Positions 18,920 through 28,589 of a stretch of DNA of 64,000 bases are shown one piece after another. Each line of letters opens with the position of its first letter. Within the stretch, counting starts at the first letter, position 1. Under the pieces are notes generated by a model. That model saw only the letters and a list, made by a program, of their open reading frames with translations, did not search any database and was not told where the DNA came from. Origin of the DNA: Planctomycetaceae bacterium (GTDB lineage: Bacteria > Planctomycetota > Planctomycetia > Planctomycetales > Planctomycetaceae); assembly GCA_020638955.1 (NCBI GenBank), contig JACKHO010000002.1, forward strand, positions 248,001 through 312,000, written 5' to 3'. Position numbers and translations under genes: made by a program.

Positions 18920-20395
18920 ATGGACGTCCTGTTACACGGCTATGAGGTGAACCAGCCAACCTGGTTTTACCTTTCATCCATATTGATCCTCGCCGTCTAC
19001 CTGCGATTCAATCGCTGGTGGTCGTTGCGGAATTTTGATTTGCTGCTCATTCTGGGAGCTTCGCCCGGACTTCTCTTCCTGCGCGAAACTGAAGAAGCTT
19101 GGCGCAATGTGGGATACGCCTGGCTTTTCGTAACCTCGTGCCTGTTTCTCGTTCGGCTGCTGCTCGACCCGCTTCTCCAGCGACGTCCTTATGCGGGCCA
19201 GAACATGAACCCACAGGGATTGGCATTTTTGTGTCTGGCTGCCTTTGCGTTCATTATGTCATTGGCGATTACCAAGGCGCCACCCGAGTCGACCAAGCGC
19301 ACCGTCGCCGAAGCTGGCAACCTGTTAACGCGAACCGCCTCAGACGCTCCTGAGCAAGAGAAAACAACGCGTCCGCAGGACGCGACTGGGGAACCGCAAG
19401 AAATCGCAGAGGCGCCTCAAGTGGCAGTGGCGGAAACTCCAGCAGTAGGGACAGACTCTCCAGAAGCGGGAGCCAAGCCTCAGGAAACGCTAGCGGAATC
19501 TAAGGAGCCACCAGCCGCTGAAGTAACTCCCGGTCCCGCAGCGGCCGTCATTGCAGCGCCAGTTGGTTGGGTCTTCGACCATTTGGCGGCTCGAATTCTG
19601 GCGATTATTGGACACGCGGCCGTCATCATCGGTCTATGGTTCGTGGGCCGAAACCTGTTTGCCGACAATTCGCTCGGAATGGGAATGGCCACGCTTTATT
19701 TGCTCCTCCCCTGCACCGCTTACAACGTTGGCGAATTCAATCACGTGCTGCCCGCCGCACTGATTGTGTGGGCATTTGTCAGTTACCGGCGTCCCATCAT
19801 CTCTGGAATCCTCCTCGGCTTCGCCTGCGGGACGATGTACTTCCCCGTGCTGCTCTTGCCGCTGTGGGCTGCGTTTTACGGCAAGAAAGGAGCGGGCCGA
19901 TTCGCGATCGCTCTGGTTGCTGTGGCCGTTGTATTGGCTGGCAGCATTGCTCTAACGTCGACCGACTCAGACTCTTTCGTCAACAGAACATTCGGTACCG
20001 TGGACTTTGCTGTGCTGGCTTTCTTCGATGGTGAGCCGACAACAGGTTTTTGGCGTGAGTCCGATTTCCACTCCAGCTATCGACTCCCCATTATCGTGTC
20101 GTACTTCATTATGTTGACGACCATGACAATTCTGCCCCGACGGCGGACTGTCGAAACACTGCTTTGGCAATCGGCGGCAGCGATTGTGGGAGCACAACTC
20201 TGGCTGACCCAGCAAGGCGGCGTGTACCTGCTCTGGTACCTGCCACTCATGCTCATGATTATGTTCCGACCACGGCTCATGCAGGTCAGCTTCGCGGACG
20301 ATCCAACCCAGATCCCAAACACCGCGCGGTCAAATTCCCCCGAAGTGGGTGGACTGACGAACTCACGCGCCGGCAGTCATCAATTGTTCAGATAA
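18920..20395 (+). CDS. Polytopic membrane protein, possibly GT87-like
   Basis: A 491-residue protein with about four membrane segments in residues 12-115, a soluble Ala/Glu/Pro/Gln-rich linker at about 118-215, and a further hydrophobic half from about 220 to 460. In the second half, LPCTAYNVGEFNHVLPAAL and RRPIISGILLGFACG followed by a hydrophobic Tyr/Phe-Pro segment resemble polyprenol-linked glycosyltransferases of the GT87/GT39 type. I do not see a catalytic Asp pair that would prove this. The ATG is well supported by AGGAGGGGG about ten bases upstream. The linker splits the protein into two membrane halves, so it might also be two fused modules. It is transcribed alone, divergent from murE, ending before tRNA-His. 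Function unassigned. Confidence 0.75.
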   Translation: MDVLLHGYEVNQPTWFYLSSILILAVYLRFNRWWSLRNFDLLLILGASPGLLFLRETEEAWRNVGYAWLFVTSCLFLVRLLLDPLLQRRPYAGQNMNPQGLAFLCLAAFAFIMSLAITKAPPESTKRTVAEAGNLLTRTASDAPEQEKTTRPQDATGEPQEIAEAPQVAVAETPAVGTDSPEAGAKPQETLAESKEPPAAEVTPGPAAAVIAAPVGWVFDHLAARILAIIGHAAVIIGLWFVGRNLFADNSLGMGMATLYLLLPCTAYNVGEFNHVLPAALIVWAFVSYRRPIISGILLGFACGTMYFPVLLLPLWAAFYGKKGAGRFAIALVAVAVVLAGSIALTSTDSDSFVNRTFGTVDFAVLAFFDGEPTTGFWRESDFHSSYRLPIIVSYFIMLTTMTILPRRRTVETLLWQSAAAIVGAQLWLTQQGGVYLLWYLPLMLMIMFRPRLMQVSFADDPTQIPNTARSNSPEVGGLTNSRAGSHQLFR

Positions 20396-20492
20396 CGTTT
20401 GGGCCGTTTGGCGAAACCGACTTTCTGCAATGAGTTTGGGCTAGAACTGTGCCTCGGTCCGCACGCCCGGGAACAGCCCCAAAGAAACAAAG

Positions 20493-20566
20493 GGTGGATA
20501 ACGGGATTCGAACCCGCGACCTCTGGAACCACAATCCAGCGCTCTAACCGACTGAGCTATATCCAC
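20493..20566 (-). tRNA. tRNA-His (GTG anticodon)
   Basis: The reverse strand folds as a cloverleaf. The acceptor stem is GTGGATA with TATCCAC, the D arm contains TAGCTCAGTCGGTTAGAGC, the anticodon arm is CTGGATTGTGGTTCCAG with GTG in the loop, and the T arm contains GGGTTCGAATCCC. The base before the acceptor (complement of 20567) is G and the discriminator is C, the tRNA-His-specific G-1:C73 pair. CCA is not encoded, so it must be added enzymatically. Confidence 0.95.
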
Positions 20567-20790
20567 CATCCAACCGCCAGTGCCTCAGCATCGGCAACCG
20601 CAGAGGGGCAAGTCTAGTCGACAAATGGGCTTTCGACAAGTTTTCGCAAGGTCGTTTTGCGACTTTCAAGGACCTCATACGGACCGGGATGATTTGCCAA
20701 TACCGGAGAGTTTCGTCAGAATGTCTGTTGTGACAGGATGGTTTTGCAGCCGCGTTGCACTCACAGGCTGCCGAGATAGAAGGATTTTTC

Positions 20791-21912
20791 GTGGCTGATC
20801 CCCGACTGGCCCGTCTGGCAGATGTACTGCTGGATCACAGTTGTCGAATCCAATCCGGCGAAAAGCTGTTGATTGAAGCGTTTGACCTGCCGACCGAGGA
20901 GCTTGTTTGTCTCCTCGTGGAAAAGGCAGCAGCCAAAGGAGCCATCCCGTTGGTTCAATGGCGGAACAATCGAATTCTGCGATCGCTGTATCGAAGTTCT
21001 TCTTCCACTGGGATGCAACTGACTGGTGAGTTGGACCAGTCAGTCATGGCAAAGATGAATGCCTACATTGGCATCCGCGGCGCTGAAAACAGCAACGAGT
21101 TCGCCGATGTTCCCGGGACTCAAATGGAGCAGGTTCAAAAGCACATTTGGAAACCAGTACACCTCGACATTCGTGTCCCGAAAACGAAGTGGGTCGTATT
21201 GCGTTATCCCACTCCGTCCTTCGCACAGGCGGCAAATATGAGTTCTGAGGCGTTCGAAGATTTCTTCTTCGATGTCTGCACCGCCGACTACGAACAAATG
21301 GCGAGGAATCAGGCTCCGCTGAAACAACGGATGGAAGCCCTCGACGAAGTTCGAATTGTTGGTCCGGGCACCGATTTGACATTTCGCAAAAAGGGGATTC
21401 CTGTCATTGCCTGTTTCGGCGAACGGAACATCCCGGATGGAGAAGTCTTTACCGCTCCCATTCGTGACAGTGTGAATGGAGTCATTACTTACAATGCGGG
21501 TTCGCGGTACCAGGGCACGGTCTTCGAAGGAATTCGCTTCGAGTTCACAGACGGACGTATCACCAAGGCGGAATGTCGCGGCAAGACCGACCGATTGAAT
21601 GAAATCCTCGACTCGGACGAAGGAGCACGTTATATCGGGGAGTGGGCCATTGGATGTAACAATCGCATCCAGCATCCCATGCTGGACACACTCTTCGACG
21701 AGAAGATTGGCGGTTCGCTCCACTTCACTCCCGGAAATGCCTACGAAACGGCAGACAATGGCAATCGCAGCCAGGTGCACTGGGATTTGGTACTCATCCA
21801 AACGCCAGAGTACGGCGGCGGCGAAATCTACTTTGACGGGGAACTCATCCGGAAAGACGGACTGTTTCTCCCTGAAGACTTGCAACCCCTCAATGCGGGA
21901 CTGACCTCCTGA
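20791..21912 (+). CDS. M29 family metalloaminopeptidase
   Basis: Predicted dinuclear-metal aminopeptidase of the thermophilic aminopeptidase T/AmpS family, which releases N-terminal amino acids in the cytoplasm. Likely metal ligands are in ERNIPDGEVFTAP, FEGIRFEF, GEWAIGCN, GGSLHFTPGNAY and the HWDLVL motif near the C-terminus, in the family order. The GTG start at 20791 is preferred because AGAAGGA lies eight bases upstream; an in-frame TTG at 20755 would add 12 residues unlike the family. The resulting 373 residues match the usual length. There is no signal peptide. It follows tRNA-His and precedes a secreted protein gene by 56 bp. Confidence 0.88.
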   Translation: MADPRLARLADVLLDHSCRIQSGEKLLIEAFDLPTEELVCLLVEKAAAKGAIPLVQWRNNRILRSLYRSSSSTGMQLTGELDQSVMAKMNAYIGIRGAENSNEFADVPGTQMEQVQKHIWKPVHLDIRVPKTKWVVLRYPTPSFAQAANMSSEAFEDFFFDVCTADYEQMARNQAPLKQRMEALDEVRIVGPGTDLTFRKKGIPVIACFGERNIPDGEVFTAPIRDSVNGVITYNAGSRYQGTVFEGIRFEFTDGRITKAECRGKTDRLNEILDSDEGARYIGEWAIGCNNRIQHPMLDTLFDEKIGGSLHFTPGNAYETADNGNRSQVHWDLVLIQTPEYGGGEIYFDGELIRKDGLFLPEDLQPLNAGLTS

Positions 21913-21968
21913 CGTCGCGCGAAGACAAACTGCTCTGCTGCCGACGACAACACACAACAGGAAATTCC

Positions 21969-23687
21969 ATGTTAACCAGTACGACTCAGCGTTTTCTTGT
22001 GGCTGCAGTAGTGGGACTACTTTCCACAACTGCACTGTTCGCCCAGGACTCAATTCCTTCTGAACGCCGCTTGCCGCCGAATGTGTTGGCGTTCGTGACC
22101 TGTCCGGATGTGAACGATCTCCAGGCCCGGCTACAGGACACGGCCTACGGTGGATTGTTGAACGATCCTGAAATGCAGGAGTTCCGCGACGAATTCATGC
22201 AGAAATTCGACGAAATGTCGAAGAAGGCGGAAGAAGAAATTGGGATGCCGCTCAGCGACTTAACGGCCCTGCTGTCCGGCGAAGCAACGCTGGCGGTTGT
22301 TCGTCCGATTGGTCAAATGCCCGGGGTTGTGGCCATGCTCGACTGTGGCGACCATGATGACATCGTAAAGTCGTTGCTGGAAAAAGTTGATGCGGGACTG
22401 AAAGAACAAGGAGCAGAAGGCGAAATCGAAAACGTCGATGGTACAGATGTCACCGTCTACACCCTGCCGCAGGCAGATGGACAAAAAACGCCAGCAACTG
22501 TGACCTATTTCTACAAAGACCACGTCTTTGTCATTGGTAGTTCATTGTCGGTTCTGGAAACCGTTCTGGAACGCTGGGATGGAAGCGACGACAAGTGCTT
22601 TGCCAACTCCGAGCTGTATCAGGAAATGCTCAAGCAGTGCGTTCCCGACGCAAATGCGAAGCCCGTCATGAAATGGTTCGTTACTCCCATTGAGCTGATC
22701 ATGGCCGGAATGTCCATGAGTCCCGAAACACAAATGTATGCGGGAATCGGCAGCGCCTACCTACCCACACTGGGGCTCAACAAGCTCAAAGCATTGGGTG
22801 GGGCTACGGAACTGGCCACTGAAGAGTTTGATTCCGTTTCGCGTTCTGTCGTCATTGCTAATCCCCCCGCTTCTGGACTCATCAAGGTCTTTCAATTCCC
22901 AGATTCCCTCACCGGTCCTCCGGCATGGGTGCCTCACGATGCCGCCCAGTACATTGCATTACACTGGGATATTGGAGGTGCCTATGACGCCATCGGCGCC
23001 ATGTACGACACGTTCCAGGGCTCGCCTGGCGCCTGGAACCAACTGGTTGACAGCCTCTCCGATCAACCCGGGGGACCTGGACTGCATATTAAGAACGACG
23101 TCATTGACACATTGACAGGCGTTGGTCAGGGATATCTGGTCATTCCTCCCGGAACAGACATCAATGCTGCCGATTTCCAGCCTCGCGGTGTTGTTGCAAT
23201 TGGTGTCACAGACAGTGCCAAGGCGGAGACATTGCTACGCAAGATTCTGGCTGAGGAAAACGACTTTACGGAACGGAAATTCAACGATCACACAGTGTTT
23301 GAATTGGCCGGTTCCAAGACCGCTGCTGCTGCGGTGGTGAACAATGAAATCATTCTGGCGGAAGACGTTCAGCGTTTGGAGTCGGTCATCATTGGTCGCA
23401 CCGGTAACCCGCTCTCCGAAACGCCCCTGTACAAGAGAATGGCAGCATATCTCCCAGAAAAATTCTCAACACTCAGTTGGGTCGACCCCGCGGTGCAGTG
23501 GGAAGCGGGATATGAAAAACTGCGAGGTGGTGCTTTCGACAACATTTTCGATGGCTCCTTCGATCCCGCCGTCTTGCCACCGTTTGCCGTCGTGAAGAAG
23601 TACATGCGACAAACAGCCGCATACTCCCGGCCAACTGAGCGAGGCTACATTACGACCAGCTTCTCACTGCGTCCTGAGAAGAAGTAG
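21969..23687 (+). CDS. Secreted protein of unknown function (DUF3352-like)
   Basis: A 572-residue exported protein with a clear signal peptide (residues 1-25, LVAAVVGLLSTTALFAQ before DSIP). The mature part starts LPPNVLAFVTCPDVNDLQARL and then has two similar halves containing phrases like GEATLAVVRP, VVAMLDCGDHDDIVKSLLEK and GVVAIGVTDSAKAETLLRK. This resembles the DUF3352-type secreted proteins common in Planctomycetota; that family name is my recollection and is uncertain. No catalytic motif or membrane anchor is visible. CAGGA lies before ATG 21969. A strong hairpin follows the gene at 23721-23746. Function unknown. Confidence 0.75.
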   Translation: MLTSTTQRFLVAAVVGLLSTTALFAQDSIPSERRLPPNVLAFVTCPDVNDLQARLQDTAYGGLLNDPEMQEFRDEFMQKFDEMSKKAEEEIGMPLSDLTALLSGEATLAVVRPIGQMPGVVAMLDCGDHDDIVKSLLEKVDAGLKEQGAEGEIENVDGTDVTVYTLPQADGQKTPATVTYFYKDHVFVIGSSLSVLETVLERWDGSDDKCFANSELYQEMLKQCVPDANAKPVMKWFVTPIELIMAGMSMSPETQMYAGIGSAYLPTLGLNKLKALGGATELATEEFDSVSRSVVIANPPASGLIKVFQFPDSLTGPPAWVPHDAAQYIALHWDIGGAYDAIGAMYDTFQGSPGAWNQLVDSLSDQPGGPGLHIKNDVIDTLTGVGQGYLVIPPGTDINAADFQPRGVVAIGVTDSAKAETLLRKILAEENDFTERKFNDHTVFELAGSKTAAAAVVNNEIILAEDVQRLESVIIGRTGNPLSETPLYKRMAAYLPEKFSTLSWVDPAVQWEAGYEKLRGGAFDNIFDGSFDPAVLPPFAVVKKYMRQTAAYSRPTERGYITTSFSLRPEKK

Positions 23688-23720
23688 CCCTCTCGAACGA
23701 TTGCTTGCCGTTCGTGTCAT

Positions 23721-23746
23721 AGTGCGGAGCCCGCTGGCTCCGCACT
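23721..23746. terminator. Strong hairpin after the DUF3352-like gene
   Basis: AGTGCGGAGCC (23721-23731), loop CGCT, then GGCTCCGCACT (23736-23746): a perfect 11-bp stem 33 bases after the stop codon. There is no downstream T run, so it may block exonucleases or terminate weakly rather than act as a classical intrinsic terminator. Confidence 0.5.
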
Positions 23747-23820
23747 GTTGCCGCGAGTTCGAATACCGACGACCTTGCCCACTCCTTTTTCGTTCTAAGT
23801 AAGAAATCCATTCCAACGTC

Positions 23821-24552
23821 ATGACAAACTCACCCCGCTCGGCTTTCAAACGTGTTCTGCTGAAACTCAGTGGTGAGAGTTTCTGTCGCTCTCGCGAAGG
23901 GGGCATCAGCATGTCGGAAGTGACGGCGACCGCGAAACAGTTGCGAGCCGTGGCAGAAACCGGAGTCCAACTGGCCATTGTTTGCGGTGGTGGAAACATT
24001 CTCCGCGGCAAGCAATTCTCCGAAGTCAGCCAGGCTATTCAGCCGGCCACCGCTCACTACATGGGAATGTTGGCAACGGTCATCAATGCCCTCGCCCTGC
24101 AGGACGCTCTGGAGAATGAAGGCGTGCCGACTCGTGTCCAGTCCGCCATTCGCATGGAGGGAGTCGCTGAGCCCTTCATTCGCCGGCGCTGCATTCGACA
24201 CCTGGAGAAAGGTCGGGTCGTTATTCTGGCTGCTGGAACCGGCAGTCCATTCGTCACGACCGACACGGCCGCCGCACTTCGTGCCCGCGAAATCGAAGCG
24301 GAAGTGGTACTGAAGGCAACCAAGGTGGACGGTGTCTACTCGGAAGATCCGGAGAAGAATCCTCACGCGGTCCGCTACTCCGAGATTTCGTTCGCCGACG
24401 TCATTTCACAGCAGTTGCAGGTGATGGATGCCCAAGCGTTCCATCATTGCCGCGAACATGGAATTCCCATCCTGATTTTCAACTTCCAACAGGAAGGGAA
24501 TATTCTCCGAGCCGTTCAGGGAGAACGCATTGGCACTCTGGTCCACGCGTAA
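23821..24552 (+). CDS. pyrH: UMP kinase
   Basis: PyrH phosphorylates UMP to UDP in pyrimidine nucleotide synthesis (amino acid kinase family). The 243-residue sequence shows RVLLKLSGESF (phosphate-binding Lys), VCGGGNILRG, the THYMGM-like AHYMGMLATVINALAL, SAIRMEGVAEPF, GRVVILAAGTGSPFVTTDTA and KATKVDGVYSEDP, all characteristic of bacterial PyrH. Length is normal. In many bacteria pyrH sits between tsf and frr; here neither is adjacent, and a pyroglutamyl peptidase gene follows after 15 bp. The ATG lacks a good Shine-Dalgarno sequence but aligns with the family start. Confidence 0.97.
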   Translation: MTNSPRSAFKRVLLKLSGESFCRSREGGISMSEVTATAKQLRAVAETGVQLAIVCGGGNILRGKQFSEVSQAIQPATAHYMGMLATVINALALQDALENEGVPTRVQSAIRMEGVAEPFIRRRCIRHLEKGRVVILAAGTGSPFVTTDTAAALRAREIEAEVVLKATKVDGVYSEDPEKNPHAVRYSEISFADVISQQLQVMDAQAFHHCREHGIPILIFNFQQEGNILRAVQGERIGTLVHA

Positions 24553-24567
24553 ACTTGAGCAGGGCCA

Positions 24568-25197
24568 ATGAAGTCATCACTCCCCTCGACGAAAGCTGAA
24601 CGACTGCTGATTACAGGATTCCCCCCATTCCACGGGCATCCTTTTAATCCTACACAAAGAATTGTCGAAGCCATCCAGGACGGCACTCTTAGCGTTCCTT
24701 CTCGGTTCGATGTGTTCGCGAGTCTGCTGCCCGTGGAATATGTCGCCATTGAGAGCGAGTTCACTCGTCTGATCGATGATTTTCAGCCGACGCTCGTATT
24801 TTCGTTCGGTGTCGGGCATTCCGGGGCACTATTGCACCTGGAACGATGGGGTGTGAACTGTGATGACGCCGCGGTCCCGGACAACGCGGGAGTCATCCGT
24901 ACGGGGCAGGAAATTGTTGATGGCGGCCCAAGTCAGCTTCCTGCAACCATTGATGTCGACGCACTTCACGTGAGGCTACAGGAACAGGATGTCGATGCGG
25001 TCACCAGCGACAGTGCAGGCCGCTTCCTGTGCAACCACCTGTTGTACTATGGGCTCTATTCCGCCCAATCACAGCCAGTGCCCTACCGCATGACCTTCGT
25101 GCATGTTCGACCGCTCGAGACGTCGCCGGACGTCCTTCCACAGGAGTTGGCACTCCTGTTCAATGCAGTCGAAAAACTGCTGGAATGCCTTTACTGA
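24568..25197 (+). CDS. pcp: Pyroglutamyl-peptidase I (C15 family)
   Basis: Predicted cysteine peptidase that removes N-terminal pyroglutamate from peptides in the cytoplasm. The family layout is visible in 209 residues: LLITGFPPFHGHPFNPTQ at the N-terminus, FSFGVGHSG...LERWGVNC around the catalytic Glu, SDSAGRFLCNHLLYYGL with the catalytic Cys, and FVHVRPLE with the catalytic His. The Glu position is less canonical than in characterised enzymes, so substrate preference is less certain than family. It starts 15 bp after pyrH and is probably in the same transcript. Its last 7 bases overlap the 3' end of the convergent WD40 lipoprotein gene. Confidence 0.87.
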   Translation: MKSSLPSTKAERLLITGFPPFHGHPFNPTQRIVEAIQDGTLSVPSRFDVFASLLPVEYVAIESEFTRLIDDFQPTLVFSFGVGHSGALLHLERWGVNCDDAAVPDNAGVIRTGQEIVDGGPSQLPATIDVDALHVRLQEQDVDAVTSDSAGRFLCNHLLYYGLYSAQSQPVPYRMTFVHVRPLETSPDVLPQELALLFNAVEKLLECLY

Positions 25198-26900
25198 GTC
25201 GCGTCTTCGGCATTCGCGTCAGCCGAATTGGGTTGTTTTAACTCGGCGTACAAGGCTCGCATTTTTTCTCGCACCTGTGCCACTTCGAATGGACTGCCTC
25301 GTTCGAGGTGCGGCGAGTATTTCGAAATGCGTGCTTCCACCGTCTGCGAAAACGAAGACTTCTTGTTGGAATTCTCCTGAGAAAGGGAGAGTGATTCGAG
25401 CGTGTCTTCGGCAACAAACTGTGGAGTCCTGAGAAATGCTGTGCTCTCACGCATCCAGGATTTCAAATCTACGGCAAAAGTCTTTTCAGATAGCTCAGCC
25501 ATGGCGAGTTTCTCCAACCAGATCACCAGCAGACGTTCAATACTCAAATTCTCGGCGGGCAGTTGGTTCAGTTTGTCCTCCAGGCGCCGAGCCATTTCAC
25601 GCTTGGGGGCGGGCAGGTCATCAATGCCAATCTTCTGGATGAGATGCAGCGTGAATTGATCACCTGAGAGTGATAGCAAGCCGACCTTTTCAGACCACTG
25701 GGGAGAGTCCACCTCAGTCAACAGTGCTTCGTGCATTTCGAGGTAACTGGCCAGCGAGATTTGTTGTCTCACTTCATCTGTCGACTGTCGTAATCGCAGG
25801 ACTTCTTTCGCCGAGAACTTCTGCTTTTCGACGTGCATCAAGTGAATTCCCCCATGAGACGTCGCAACTGCCAGTAAGTCGCCGTCCGGTGAATACTTGA
25901 GGTCGGACACATCGGCCCCGACATCCAGTTTGAATTGGGGCAGTCCGGAATCGGTGTGGGCATAAACTGTTTGGTCGCCTGCTCCAGAAATCACCAGGTT
26001 CCGTTCTGTGAGTGGTAATGCCGTGAACACCCAGGCCGGTGAGACCTTAATTTCCTGCAGCAACGAATAGTCAGCAAGAGACCAAATGCGTGTTGTCCCG
26101 TCGTAACTTGCGGAGACGAGCCGCTCACCTTTCTCGTCGGGTACAACCTGCAGAACGTCTTCCTGGTGCCCCTCCAGTACGGCAACTTCTGCTCCGGTCT
26201 CCAGTTCCCAAATGCGAACGGTTTGATCACGACTGGATGAAACAATCAAACTGTCGTTGCGGATCAAAGCGACAGAAGTCACCTGGGCATCGTGTCCCGT
26301 CAGGCGACGAACTTCATCGGTTTCCAGATTCCGTACAATGACGAGCCCATCATCACCGCCAGTTACTAAATGTCTTCCGTCCTTTGTCAGGGCCAGTCCA
26401 TGGACGTCATCATCGTGGTCTTCAAAAGTCCGTAGTAAGTCCCAGGAGCCGACTTTCCAGGCTTTGACTTTATTGTCGCCACTGGCTGTCCAAATTTCGT
26501 CACCGGCCGCATTGAATGCGATGTCAAAAATCCAGTGGTCGTGTCCGGTCCAGCGGTGTTCCACTGCCGCCGTGTCGCCAATTTTCCAGATGACAATTTC
26601 GCCCTCACCCGAACCACTTGCCAGAAGTTTTCCGTCGGGACTGAATTCCACGGTCCGCACCGCCATTGCGAGTATGGGCCTCTGAGCCAGACCAGTCGCC
26701 ACCGGGTCGAGTTGCTGATTTGGTACAACGGGCGGCGGAGGGCTGTCGGACGTAATGGTGTCGACAATGCTCGGTGCCTCGAACGGCAGTTCAATCGCCT
26801 GCTCAGTCGAACCACTGCCAACGGCAGCTCCCGAATTGGGTCGACAGCCGCAACACAGAACGGCAAACATGAGCATTGTCCAGAGGATGGTGTGTCGCAT
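25191..26900 (-). CDS. WD40-repeat lipoprotein
   Basis: A 569-residue predicted lipoprotein: the N-terminus MRHTILWTMLMFAVLCCGC places a lipobox Cys at residue 19. Residues 75-370 hold about seven WD40 units, recognisable as VEFSPDGKLLASGSGEGEIVIWK, VHGLALTKDGRHLVTGGDDG, VTSVALIRNDSLIVSSSRDQ and VLQVVPDEKGERLVSASYDG, enough for one seven-bladed propeller. The C-terminal 190 residues are charged, probably helical and unassigned. WD40 domains act as protein-binding platforms; an extracytoplasmic location is inferred from the lipobox. It is transcribed alone, divergent from a secreted protein gene. Confidence 0.85.
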   Translation of the reverse strand: MRHTILWTMLMFAVLCCGCRPNSGAAVGSGSTEQAIELPFEAPSIVDTITSDSPPPPVVPNQQLDPVATGLAQRPILAMAVRTVEFSPDGKLLASGSGEGEIVIWKIGDTAAVEHRWTGHDHWIFDIAFNAAGDEIWTASGDNKVKAWKVGSWDLLRTFEDHDDDVHGLALTKDGRHLVTGGDDGLVIVRNLETDEVRRLTGHDAQVTSVALIRNDSLIVSSSRDQTVRIWELETGAEVAVLEGHQEDVLQVVPDEKGERLVSASYDGTTRIWSLADYSLLQEIKVSPAWVFTALPLTERNLVISGAGDQTVYAHTDSGLPQFKLDVGADVSDLKYSPDGDLLAVATSHGGIHLMHVEKQKFSAKEVLRLRQSTDEVRQQISLASYLEMHEALLTEVDSPQWSEKVGLLSLSGDQFTLHLIQKIGIDDLPAPKREMARRLEDKLNQLPAENLSIERLLVIWLEKLAMAELSEKTFAVDLKSWMRESTAFLRTPQFVAEDTLESLSLSQENSNKKSSFSQTVEARISKYSPHLERGSPFEVAQVREKMRALYAELKQPNSADANAEDATQ

Positions 26901-27177
26901 TTGGCCTGTCTCAGTCGCCAGAGTTCACAACGGTACACATGCAATGAGTATATCCAAGACGCAGCGACCGCGTGGCGAGACCAGTCAAAAAAGCAAAGAT
27001 TTGACATTTCGGCACGATTCCGAAAGCAACCGCTGAAGGCGGAGTACCATAAGTGCGTCTTATCATCGTATTGGTCACGGTTGACTTTCCGGTACGGCTA
27101 GCTGACATTGAACACATGCCGAAGCGTGGCCTTTGACTCGACGCTTCATTTCCCTTCTTTATGTGTAGAGGTGTGAC

Positions 27178-28281
27178 ATGCGAAAAATATGCGCACGTGT
27201 TCTTCCCCGATTTGTGTTCGCCGCGCTGCTTGCCGTTGGTTTCGCATCAACAACGCAGGCAGATCAGTACGGACTGGAAGCGGGGTCGGTCAAACTTCAG
27301 TCGGCGAATGTCATCGCCTTCGGTCCCGCTGGGATTCTGTTCGTGGGCGACAGTAAGGCCGCTCGCGTGGTCGCCGTTCAAACCGGCGACAAACCGGGCG
27401 ACGCTTCCAAAGTCCAGCACAACCTGGAAAACATCGAAGGCAAAATTGCCTCGCAGTTGGAAGTCGACAAAGCCACTGTCCTCGACATGGCTGTGAACCC
27501 ACTGAGTGGTCACCTGTTTGTCTCCGTAGATACGTCCAAGGGACCACAGGTCGTCATGCTGGATGGTTCCGGTGCCATTGTTGCTCTACAGCTCAACGAC
27601 ATTCATCATGCCAACCTCGACCTACCGAATCCTCCGGCCGATGAAGTTGTCGGCGAAGGCCGTCGTGCCCGCAATCATCGAATGAGCACTGTCACCGACC
27701 TGGCGTTTGTTGATGGTCAACTGCTGGTATCCGGTATGAGCGCCGGTCCAGTTTCCGCAGTTCGGTCCTTCATGTTTCCATTCAACGGCAAAGCCGAAGA
27801 GAGTGGTTTGGAAATCTATCACGGCGCTCACGGCCAATTGGAAAGTCTGGCTCCTATTCGGACGTTCGTCCCGTTTATTATTGATGGCAAGCCGAACGTG
27901 CTGGCCGGATTCGTCTGCACTCCGCTCGTGAAGTTCCCTGTTTCAGCGATTTCGGAGAACGAGAAATTCCGCGGCACGACCATTGCCGAGTTGGGGAATC
28001 GTAACCAGCCCCTCGACATGATTGCCTACACCAAAGACGGCAAGGACTATTTGTTGCTGGCCAACAGTGCTCGCGGCATTATGAAGATTTCCACCGAGGA
28101 CATCGACAAGGCGGAAGGCATTGACTCACCCGTTCGCGGCGGTGGTGTGGCTGGCCAATCGTACGAGACCATTGAGTCATGGCAGAATGTTGTGCAGTTG
28201 GATCGACTGAACGACAAACAGGCCGTGGTGCTCGTGTCCGCCGATGGTCAGTCAACTCTGAAGACGATGAACCTCCCATAA
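27178..28281 (+). CDS. Secreted propeller-like protein of unknown function
   Basis: A 367-residue exported protein with a signal peptide (VFAALLAVGFASTTQA, cleavage about residue 28 before DQYG). The mature chain has repeats of the pattern hydrophobic strand, Gly-Asp or Asn-Gly, strand (IAFGPAGILFVGDSKAARVV, MAVNPLSGHLFVSVDTS, LAFVDGQLLVSGMSAG, MIAYTKDGKDYLLLANSARG), suggesting a beta-propeller. No enzymatic motif is seen. GAGGTGTGAC before ATG 27178 is a good ribosome binding site. Upstream is a 277-bp gap shared with the divergent WD40 lipoprotein gene. Function unknown; whole-length homologues would be the best clue. Confidence 0.75.
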   Translation: MRKICARVLPRFVFAALLAVGFASTTQADQYGLEAGSVKLQSANVIAFGPAGILFVGDSKAARVVAVQTGDKPGDASKVQHNLENIEGKIASQLEVDKATVLDMAVNPLSGHLFVSVDTSKGPQVVMLDGSGAIVALQLNDIHHANLDLPNPPADEVVGEGRRARNHRMSTVTDLAFVDGQLLVSGMSAGPVSAVRSFMFPFNGKAEESGLEIYHGAHGQLESLAPIRTFVPFIIDGKPNVLAGFVCTPLVKFPVSAISENEKFRGTTIAELGNRNQPLDMIAYTKDGKDYLLLANSARGIMKISTEDIDKAEGIDSPVRGGGVAGQSYETIESWQNVVQLDRLNDKQAVVLVSADGQSTLKTMNLP

Positions 28282-28589
28282 CAACGCTTCATAGGTCGAC
28301 GAATTTGTTGCGGCAATATGTGCCGGTCAGCCTCCACTGTGAGATTGATCGGCATTTTTTGCATCTACTGTCGTCTTCGGAGCGGGGCATTTGAGGGCCG
28401 ATGGTTCCGATTGAGCCGAATTCAACGCGAAAGCGCCACCTGTTCCTCTGAAATTGGTCAACCGAGTCCTCTTTGACTGCCGATGACGAAGTAGTCCGTT
28501 GTGACCTTTTGTGTCACCGGACTGCAACGTGGTGCGCGCTCACTCGTACTTCGTTGAAAGCGTTTTGGTGCTTCAAGGAGGAAGACCCT
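28282..28589 (+). other. Intergenic region upstream of the SLBB/actin-like operon
   Basis: This gap of 308 bases carries no recognisable gene. It ends with AAGGAGG at 28575-28581, the strong ribosome binding site for the SLBB gene. A reading frame open from 28473 is in frame with that gene, but its sequence (Cys- and Trp-rich, no signal peptide) does not look like part of the protein. A promoter is expected here but is not identifiable by eye. Confidence 0.5.

Noticed and set aside
21040..22053. A 337-codon leftward open frame opposite the M29 peptidase
   Set aside because: Shadow of the aminopeptidase gene; Cys- and Val-rich translation with no recognisable domain.
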